The notes under the pieces were generated by a model, which had not been told where the DNA came from, did not search any database, and saw nothing but the letters and a program-made list of their open reading frames with translations. Below, one piece after another: positions 56,101 through 64,000 of a DNA stretch of 64,000 nucleotides (positions are counted from its first letter, which is position 1; each line of letters opens with the position of its first letter). Source of the stretch: Ricordea florida (lineage: Eukaryota > Cnidaria > Anthozoa > Corallimorpharia > Ricordeidae). The position numbers and the translations under genes were made by a program. The stretch lies in NCBI GenBank assembly GCA_949710005.1, contig OX453276.1, forward strand, positions 23,221,849 through 23,285,848. The letters run 5' to 3'.

Positions 56101-56570
56101 AAGTTACTTATCTCATGACTGGAAAGTAAACACTCACGGAAAGACAATGTTTAACCACCTTTTGACATTGGTGGAGGTTAACCAGCACAGAACAGGGACA
56201 TTAGGCCGTACCATAGTACATGCAATGTTGTCATCATAAGCTAAGTGACAAACTATCTCAATTTTGCTTTGCTGCAAATGGATCTACTTTGGCATGCAGG
56301 CTTCTTTTCATGTAGACAACATTGCTCTGATCTGAGTTACTATTTTGGCTATGAGTACCATGCCCAATGTTACATATTTGTTTCAGTGCCATGGACTCAA
56401 ATTGACCGTGTCCATGAGGTCATCTTGTGCGAGAGGGAGCTGATGAAAAGCAATCCTCACCAGCCACTGCCAGTATTTTTAAATCTCTCTTTTGATGAGG
56501 TTTGTGCTCAAATAATATGCTACTATAAGAGCTTGCATGCAACTTGCATTCACCTAAATATGTAAATAAT

Positions 56571-56620
56571 ATCCACACACACACATACACATACATATAA
56601 GTTATTTAAGTATGTATATA
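56571..56620. repeat. CA/TA microsatellite
   Basis: cacacacacacatacacatacatat and following TA-rich tract in an intron. Confidence 0.8.
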
Positions 56621-58884
56621 TATGAAGAATAAGGCTCCGCCCAACCACCCCTGACAAATAGAAATGCCAAAACGCATCAGGTCAATACCAAACGGTCCCA
56701 CATTTTCTGGCTCTCTCAGATAGGCAAGTTCCGTGATGTCAATTGTCCAAAAACTCCATGCTGTTAAACTACAACAGATGTCAATCGTAGGATGATAGCA
56801 TGGATTTTTGGACACTTCATGTCATATTGCTGGATATGAATATTAGCCAGGGCATCCTGGCTAATGAGAAATGGAGATATATCTTGAATCAATGATATAC
56901 ATATATTCACGCATACATACAAAGGATGCCGTCGCAGTATACAAATTAGCTTTCCTTAAGTAAAAGTTACAAATACGCTTATATTGTAATAGGTTTGATT
57001 GATAAGTAAATTATACATTAGATTTTTAACAGAATATCATTTAAGCATATGTGCAGGTATCAAATCAATCCACAAAGAAGCCATTGACTTGGTGAGGTCT
57101 GCAGTTGCAAATAACAATCGAAATAACAATTGAAATTGCCTGTACAATGTTTTGGAAAAGTGCATCTAGTGAAAGGGAAACTATAATCATTGTTTAACTA
57201 TGGCAATTTGACCAAAGAAAAATAATTAGCCAAAATAAGCTAAGAGTTCTTATTGCGACTGTCTCTGAGCAATTATGCTGACAGTGAAAAAAATGGGATT
57301 TTATAAGTAAAACTGTTACTCGTTTTAGTACTACTGTGCCATATAGTTTCAATCTAAACTCTTCAGTTATCATCTTGGCCAGGTATAGGCAGGAAATCAA
57401 ATTAACGGCCCTGTGCATGTGCAGATTATACAATTGAACTGAACATACATTAAATCACTACAATAACGCTTTAATTTGCTTTTATATGAATGCATTCAGC
57501 TGTGGCACCAAAGTAGGACAGATCACCGCCTGATGGTCTTGGTCGTGATAAAAGATGGAGAAGACCTAACTGATGTTCAAAGGCAAGTACCCTGAAATAC
57601 TTTGAAGGACACATGTACTTTGAAATAGCCATGCTTATTCATTATGTGGTTTTTTTATTCTCTCTAGTCTTTTGAGCTTCCTTGCAAATAGCCAGGAAAT
57701 TTATTTCTGGATTGCAAATTCAGAAACTAAAAGTGGGAGACATGGTAACTATAAATAACTTTGTTGTTTTAAATGTTACAATCATAATAAAAAATGCACT
57801 AAATATATCACAGGTTTATTTCTTTCCCTTTTTTTTGGATTGAAACTTAATATAAATTTTCATTTTCACTTAAGTTAAAGCTTGTATTATTGTAATAGAT
57901 TGTTGTAATAGTGTATAGTCTCAATTCTTTCTTTGTCTCTTTCGAAAAAATATTGCCCACTTAGACTAGCTTTTCCTACTTCTGGGCCTACCAAACTACT
58001 CAGTGCACATTTCTATTCAAAACAATGAAGGTTTTTGTGTGTGTCATTGGAGGCATACAGTCCATCAATGTTGTTTCAATGTTAATTGTTTCTTTTCGGT
58101 AGTCATAGAAAAATTTGGTTGTAACAGCCATCAAACGGAGGTTTTTATCCTGGCACCTACATCTGGAAGGCCAGTCCTTGTTGAAAGATATGCTGGTAAG
58201 TCCAAAATTTTGTTGACCTGCAAAAATGTTTTTGGGAATCTTCAAACACTCTCTTAAAATTCTAGCTTTTGCTAGGCGTCAATTCTCTCTGGTTCAAGTT
58301 AAAAGAACAACATTTACCTCATGTGTGGTAAATCAAGTGACATAACCATTAACAGAAAGTCATGGAAGTGAAAAGACCATTCTTGGAAATTAAAAAGCAG
58401 GGAACATGGTTGTACATTAAATGTTTAAAAAAAAAGAAAATGTAGGTAACTTACTTCTGCTATGGAGTTTACAGTAATAAATGGGATGTCTCCTTAGTAA
58501 TTCTGGGGTTCACTCTTGTTACTTTCAAAGGTGAGACCCTGAAAAATAAAAGAAAAAAAGACATGGATGAAATTGTAAGTCAAGGAATGCGAGCCCTACA
58601 GGGCTTAAAAGATGAATGGTAAGAGTTACGCCTTACAACTCCTAAGGTAGCAATCTACACCATATAGTGTAACTGCCTGTTTGTGCAGTGTAGGTCTGCC
58701 GCTCAGTTCTCTCTGCTGCACATAGCAAAAGATAAATTCGAATTGTTTTGAGAGAGAGAATTAACCCTTTCACTTCCAGAAGTGATCAACACGGAACTCC
58801 TCCTTTGCATAACCCTACACTGTAAAGCAAACTGACTATGAGAATTGAACAGAATGATCACCTCAAATATAATGTGTTGACCTA

Positions 58885-58970
58885 TAAATAAAAATACATA
58901 CATACATACACACACGCATAACAACCACACACGCATGCACACATACACACTCGCATACCTATACAATATG
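58885..58970. repeat. CA-rich microsatellite
   Basis: catacatacatacacacacg and further CA/CG dinucleotides in an intron. Confidence 0.8.
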
Positions 58971-61650
58971 TTACTGCTATATGCAGTTCATGTCGAGAAT
59001 GAGCATTTTCAATTAACCATTAGATTTGTAATATTAAGTTGCAATAGATAAAAACACCAGCAGTAAGGGAAAGTCCTTATCCACTCACTGTTTTTTAGAT
59101 TAACTGATTGAGAGGGAAATATCCCAAGGGAGTGAAGTAAGAGAGCCCATATATAAAAATATCTTTGTTTTCGTAGCGAGAGAGTCGAATTACAAGAATT
59201 CCAGGAGGACAATCTGAGGGACTATGAACTGGAAGACAAAAAGGTAAATGGCAAATGTACTGGTTTTCCGTATTCACATGTATACTCACAAACTATCGTC
59301 CTGTAGAGGTATAAATTTCTATTGTTATTGAAATCAACCTAGTCTACTGTTAATGTTGTTATCTATATTTTTTCAGGAAGACCAAGCCCCAGCGGCACGA
59401 CAAGCTGCAGCTGCTCCAAGGAAAGCTCCAACAGTAAATAAAGTATGTGCCAGATCACCAAAAAGATATGATAATCCCATATCTACATTAGGCCAGTCTT
59501 TTTAACATGGTACTATATAATAATATGCCACCCCATATATTGAATGCCAGGTAACAACGAAGTTGACTCAACAACCCTTGCCAAAAGCGTTTTGACATCG
59601 TTTAAAATAACCAGGAACTGAGATGTGTGACACCATCTACAGTGTTTGTTCCCAGAAAAAATTAGCATAAATATAAATAACTGAACCAACTACTGTACCA
59701 CATGTTCTTGAGTCGTTCAATGACTCTGTTTTTCTTAATTTTAGATAAGAGAGGATAAGAGCCGACGCATACCTCCAGCACCCGAGAATGGCACCACAAT
59801 TATTCTCCGCCATGGTGCTGATAAGATATCAAGAAAGTTTAAGAGTACTGCATTGTTCCAGGTAAATACTTCTAACACATGGCCACTATTATGTGGTGAA
59901 TTTGCCTTTCTCAGAGTTCTAGTAGATATTCACCTAATAGGTTAACAGTAATGTATGACACATCACTGATAATATTTGCAGATGTGCATTCCATGATTTT
60001 TAATGAGCAATAAAGCTTGTTCCCCACTATTCCCCCCCCCCCTCCTTGAAACACACAACCAAAGTAGAGTTATCATGTTGAAAATTCATTTTTGTAACAT
60101 TTTCTCTCATGAATGACAGGAAGTATATGACTGGGCAGGTGCCACAGAACATTTTCCAGTGTAATTCACCCTACAGCGGAGGAACAAAGTCATTCTGCAC
60201 CAGGACCCGCTAGAGGGAGATGAGGTCCTCGATATCTACCCAAGAGTAAGTATCTTCCCCTTCAGACTGACCAATTATTAAAAATAGGAACAGCATAATG
60301 TTCATGTGACATGCAATCCTGATTGACAATAATGCTTACTTTTAATATTTAGTGGTGATAGACAATAACTTACTTCTCCCTAACCTGAATAATCAACTTT
60401 CTATATATTTCAATTTGCGGTCCAAGTGCAAATTGTGCGACCTATGGTAACCAGTGACAGAAGAAAAGAATTTCAAATAAAATGCAAGGGATAGATGAGG
60501 TTGCCGAGACAGTAGTCTAACAAACACAAACAATATTATGCACCAATGATTTACCAATAATTACTATTGTTATTACAACTATGCAGAGAGAAGAGGAGGT
60601 AAAAGCACTCCTGAACCACGAGGTAGGGAACATTTCATTGATATATGTAGTGAGAGTATGAATTCCTGCTAGGAAGTTTGGTAGGCTTGTGCAGTGCTTT
60701 TTGAAGCATGGAAAATGAACAAGGGGGATGATAGGATAGTACATGTGTCCAATAATAAGTGTCTACGGAAGATTTTTTGAATTAAGTGGCACGACCATGG
60801 TAATACAAGAGAGTTGCTGGATAGAGTGGAGGGTCAATGAGTGAGGAAGTGAGGAGGAGAAGATGAAAGATATATTAATACAAGACCAGAACAACGGCAG
60901 CAACGTAGCACTGAGAAGATGGAAAAGCATTATAGAGACCTTATGTCCCAGAGGGCACTTAGAAGATAGGTAACAGGTGCAATGCGTTTGCATAGTACTG
61001 CATGTAGGACCCAAAATTTGGATACTTATTGTCATGCAAGGAGGTTCAACGGCCCGAGAGGACCATATAGGTGCAAAAACAACCATAACTAGGTACATTC
61101 TAATACATGTAGGAATATACAGTTAAGCTAAGCCCTGTCTTTATTTATTGAATAGTTAATGCCAAATAATGAAATAATGTATTTAATGTCAACCTATAAA
61201 GAAAATTAAATCTTGAAACATAAACCATTAGACAACCCCATATTTAAAGTAAAATAAATTACTAATTCAAAAGAGACTTAAAACACATCAATACTATTGT
61301 AAAATGTATAATTCATAATAAAATAAAATACTTAAAAAAATCCTAAAAAAATAAAATATGGACTAAAGTAAGAAGAAGTATAGCATAATTGAAAATGATA
61401 TCTGGAGGGTTCGATCACGCAAACAGTAGACATGGAAATGCATGACACATGTGGGGAGCCAAGGGTACAACTCTTTCTCTACTACTTGTATTTCCACCCC
61501 CTTACAAAAAATTTTGTTTGTCTTGGAACAAAGATGCCATGAAAATAAGGCACCTCAGTTGTGCAGTACAAGACCCCATTATCTGACCATGCAATTGACA
61601 TATGGACACAAATGACTTCAATTATAAGACTAAAACTAGGCAGACAACAC

Positions 61651-62480
61651 TGTTTACTTCAGGGACGAGGCTCTCCGTGAGCCGCGATACTTGGAGTAGA
61701 CTGACTCTACTGTGTACTTCAGGGACGAGGCTCTCCGTGAGCCACGATACTTGGGGTAGACTGACTCTACTGTTTACTTCAGGGACGAGGCTCTCCGTGA
61801 GCCGCGATACTTGGGGTAGACTGACTCTACTGTTTACTTCAGGGACGAGGCTCTCCGTGAGCCGCGATACTTGGGGTAGACTGACTCTACTGTGTACTTC
61901 AGGGACGAGGCTCTTCGTGAGCCGCGATACTTGGGGTAGACTGACTCTACTGTTTACTTCAGGGACGAGGCTCTTCGTGAGCATCGATACTTGGGGTAGA
62001 CTAACTCTACTGTTTACTTCAGGGACGAGGCTCTTCGTGAGCCGCGATACTTGGGGTAGACTGACTCTACTGTGTACTTCAGGGACGAGGCTCTTCGTGA
62101 GCCGCGATACTTGGGGTAGACTGACTCTACTGTGTACTTCAGGGACGAGGCTCTTCGTGAGCATCGATACTTGGGTTAGACTGACTCTACTGTGTACGTC
62201 AGGGACGAGGCTCTTCGTGAACTTCGATACTTGGGGTAGACTGACTCTACTGTTTACTTGAGGGACGAGGCTCCATGAGCATCAATACTTGGGGTAGACT
62301 GACTCTACTGTGTACTTCAGGGATGTGGCTCTACGTGAGCATCGATACTTGGGGTAGACTGACTCTACTGTTTACTTCCGGGACGAGGCTCTCAAAGAGG
62401 ATCGATACTTGGGGTAGACTGACAGTACTGTTTATACACAGGGACAAGACTCACCTGGAGCATCAGTACTTAAAGTAGAC
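61651..62480. repeat. 60 bp minisatellite, ~14 copies
   Basis: Unit tgtttacttcagggacgagg... ending gactctac repeats at exactly 60 bp from 61651 to about 62250. Then two or three shorter or diverged copies up to 62480. Because 60 is divisible by 3, long frames appear on both strands (219 and 180 codons); these are artefacts. Confidence 0.97.
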
Positions 62481-63285
62481 CTACCCTCTGATTATGTCTT
62501 CATTTCTATTTGGTAATGTACAAGATTAAAAAGTAAGAAAACTGGAACATATAAAATGCAGAAAAAAGGGCAATTCCTGCTGTTTTCCAACTTTATAAAA
62601 TGTAGCAATGCCACATGGCTGATACTTGCCACTAACATTAACAGTAACATTGACACTAACATTAACTGGCAAGTTAATGCAAGTGACATCAACTACATTT
62701 TCAAAAAACAGGCAAACCTCTTTAAAACAGTCACCCTTGGGAATGAGCCAAGTGACAGCTTCAAAAAAAATTTCCCCAAATTGTAGTATAAAATATGGCA
62801 ATAATATGCATATGGAACTGCAGCATGTATACAGTATATAGCATCAATTCAAAGTAACAGTAACACAAATTATTAGAAAAAAACATCAAGTAAAAAAACA
62901 GTAAGGTAGTTGATATGGTAACTGCAAAATCTGGCATAAAGGAAACCAAGTAAGTTGATGACGTTCATCAAAATAATGCCACTGACAGATTTGAAGTTGC
63001 TGGTCCCAGTATTAATGTCTAAGTGGTGAAACATGTTTTTCATGAAACCTACGTACTATGGAAAAGTAATAATCAAGGGGAAATGAGAAAACAGAAGAGG
63101 TGGCTATGGTCTCAATATTCCTTGTGAATGTCTTTTTGAGGGTAACAGTTTCCCTTCTGGTTGGCTACAAGCGAAGTTGATAAAAAAGGAAATTGGTGTG
63201 TGCTGTGGTGGACCCTCAAAGAACTCTTTTTTTTTGTAGTTTTTTGTTTGTGTAAAAATTTTCTAAAATATCCCATTGCAATAGG

Positions 63286-63600
63286 CCACTTGACTGCTCA
63301 ACAGAGGTTAAAATAGAATGTTAGCCTATTGGGAATTCTAATGGGTGACAATGTCCGCTTAATAGAGGTGACTTAACCCTTTAAAGCCCGAGGTGTCTCC
63401 CTGAGACGAGTAAAATCGTCTGGCATTAGCCAGAGTAAAATCTGTAAAGACACTATCGGGGCTTAAAGGGTTAAAGAGATAGATTTTAATAGAGGTCAAA
63501 CTTACAGTAAATAAGGGGACAGCATTAAGGGCATTTGATTACTGTCCGTTAAATAGAGTGTGATCACTTAATAGAGGGCCACTTACTTAATATAGGTTTG
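63286..63600. repeat. Scattered TTAATAGAGG repeats
   Basis: Related motifs at about 63359 (cttaatagaggtgac), 63486 (tttaatagaggtcaaa), 63565 (cttaatagagggcc) and 63586 (cttaatataggtttgac). Degenerate interspersed minisatellite. Confidence 0.6.
63373..63474. mobile_element. Tiny MITE/hairpin, 102 bp
   Basis: ttaaccctttaaagccc at the left and gggcttaaagggttaa at the right, with a second internal palindrome tctggcattagccaga. Sits among the TTAATAGAGG repeats. Confidence 0.65.
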
Positions 63601-64000
63601 ACTGTATTTGGGAGGTGTGCTGCCCAAATGAAAATTGTGTAACTTGCTTAAATGATGGAAAAAATATCTCTCATACCCACCATTTAAAGCAAGTTGCATG
63701 CGACTCCTTCGAGCAGCACACTTCCCTTCCCTATTTTTCTTGCAGGTATCCTTCAGGGGAGACTTGCCTGAAGGAAAAGAAGAGACGTTGTCTGCAACAC
63801 TAGTTGGTAAGAACAATTTGAAGAATTGTCTTGTGCTATTGTAGTTAAGGTTCCCATTTCAAAAAAATGACCCGTATTAAAAGCCATAGATTAAGGTGAC
63901 AAAAAGACCAACTGACAAGTTAGCATCAACGAAGTATGAAAGTCAGATTTCTTTCTCAACAGATGAACCAAACACAGATGAAGAAGGAATACAAATGCAG

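Larger units (their letters stand above)
60623..63745 (+). other. Long intron with repeats
   Basis: A 3.1 kb intron of the UAS-UBX-like gene. It contains the 60 bp minisatellite, a small MITE and TTAATAGAGG-type scattered repeats. No exon with consistent phase was found in it. Confidence 0.5.
50553..64000 (+). pseudogene. Multi-exon UAS-UBX-like gene (partial, continues past window) with two in-frame stops
   Basis: Phase-consistent exons: 52387-52431, 52709-53101, 53687-53764, 54090-54146, 54727-54768, 55160-55195, 55892-55951, 56387-56499, 57500-57582, 57668-57744, 58103-58195, 58531-58618, 59177-59243, 59377-59442, 59745-59861, 60120-60245, 60587-60622, 63746-63806 and 63963 to the end. 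Exon 50553-50770 (starting MNPQPRHSNRAFQRTM) probably belongs, with at least one exon missing after it. Order: S/T/A/G repeat, acidic linker (TDSSDESGSVGEEENEDD), several ~14-20 residue linker exons, a thioredoxin/UAS-like region (LMVLVVIKDGEDLTDV, then FLANSQEIYFWIANSE), coiled coil (ERVELQEFQEDNLRDYELED), and a UBX-like fold (GTTIILRHGADKISRKF). The layout recalls FAF1/FAF2-type ubiquitin adaptors. In-frame TAA at 50757-50759 and 60162-60164. The intron after 57582 uses a GC donor. Confidence 0.68.

Noticed and set aside
57055-57148. Exon-like segment after tgtgcag (GIKSIHKEAIDLV...)
   Set aside because: Including it breaks the phase and leads to a stop, whereas the exon ending 56499 joins the exon at 57500 directly in phase.
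61602-62261. 219-codon plus and 180-codon minus frames, and a CRISPR-like appearance
   Set aside because: A 60 bp tandem repeat with no unique spacers; the frames arise because the period is a multiple of three.
1-64000. tRNA, rRNA or riboswitch genes
   Set aside because: No cloverleaf with intact A/B boxes, rRNA segment or riboswitch-like fold was recognised by eye; a covariance-model scan would be needed to be sure.

Overview
This is a eukaryotic, probably metazoan and most likely cnidarian/anthozoan, chromosomal window. It has spliced genes with GT-AG introns (and one GC-AG intron), a long satellite array, non-LTR and DNA transposons, and expanded-family domains (RING/TRAF zinc fingers, UAS-UBX-like). 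The taxonomic guess comes from general resemblance and is not proven.

Layout. (1) 1-35385 is an AT-rich satellite array with a ~597 bp monomer. It is interrupted twice: by a ~591 bp fold-back insertion (2344-2934), and by a complete 14.7 kb Polinton/Maverick element (7635-22299). The Polinton has 244 bp terminal inverted repeats (TIRs) and a 5-6 bp target duplication inside one satellite monomer. (2) 35386-39300 is old repeat DNA carrying a 5'-truncated LINE (36339-38999) with a 9 bp target duplication and an unusual inverted duplication at its 5' end. (3) 40500-42407 is a three-exon gene for an ISXO2/Merlin-type transposase. (4) 42652-45278 holds four short inverted-repeat elements (MITE-like). 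(5) 45326-47825 (minus) is a five-exon RING plus TRAF-type zinc-finger gene with an in-frame stop. (6) 48313-49226 is a defective DNA transposon whose TIRs contain a 20 bp minisatellite. (7) 50553 to the window end is a long multi-exon gene with a low-complexity exon, a UAS/thioredoxin-like region, a coiled coil and a UBX-like domain. A 60 bp minisatellite lies in one of its introns.

The Polinton carries a virus-like gene set. Replication and integration are represented by a protein-primed family B DNA polymerase and a retroviral-type integrase. Morphogenesis is represented by a genome-packaging ATPase, a major capsid protein and a probable penton-like protein. Several small membrane or coiled-coil proteins and two SAP-like-domain proteins lie near the ends. 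I found no adenovirus-like cysteine protease. Many virion-class genes have a TATATAG(G) motif directly before the start codon, and MCP shares a 32 bp bidirectional promoter with its neighbour. Polymerase and MCP are broken only by in-frame stop codons (three and one), with no frameshift seen.

The same pattern, nonsense codons in otherwise intact frames, recurs in the two large spliced genes on the right. All coordinates and motif calls were read by eye without database searches.
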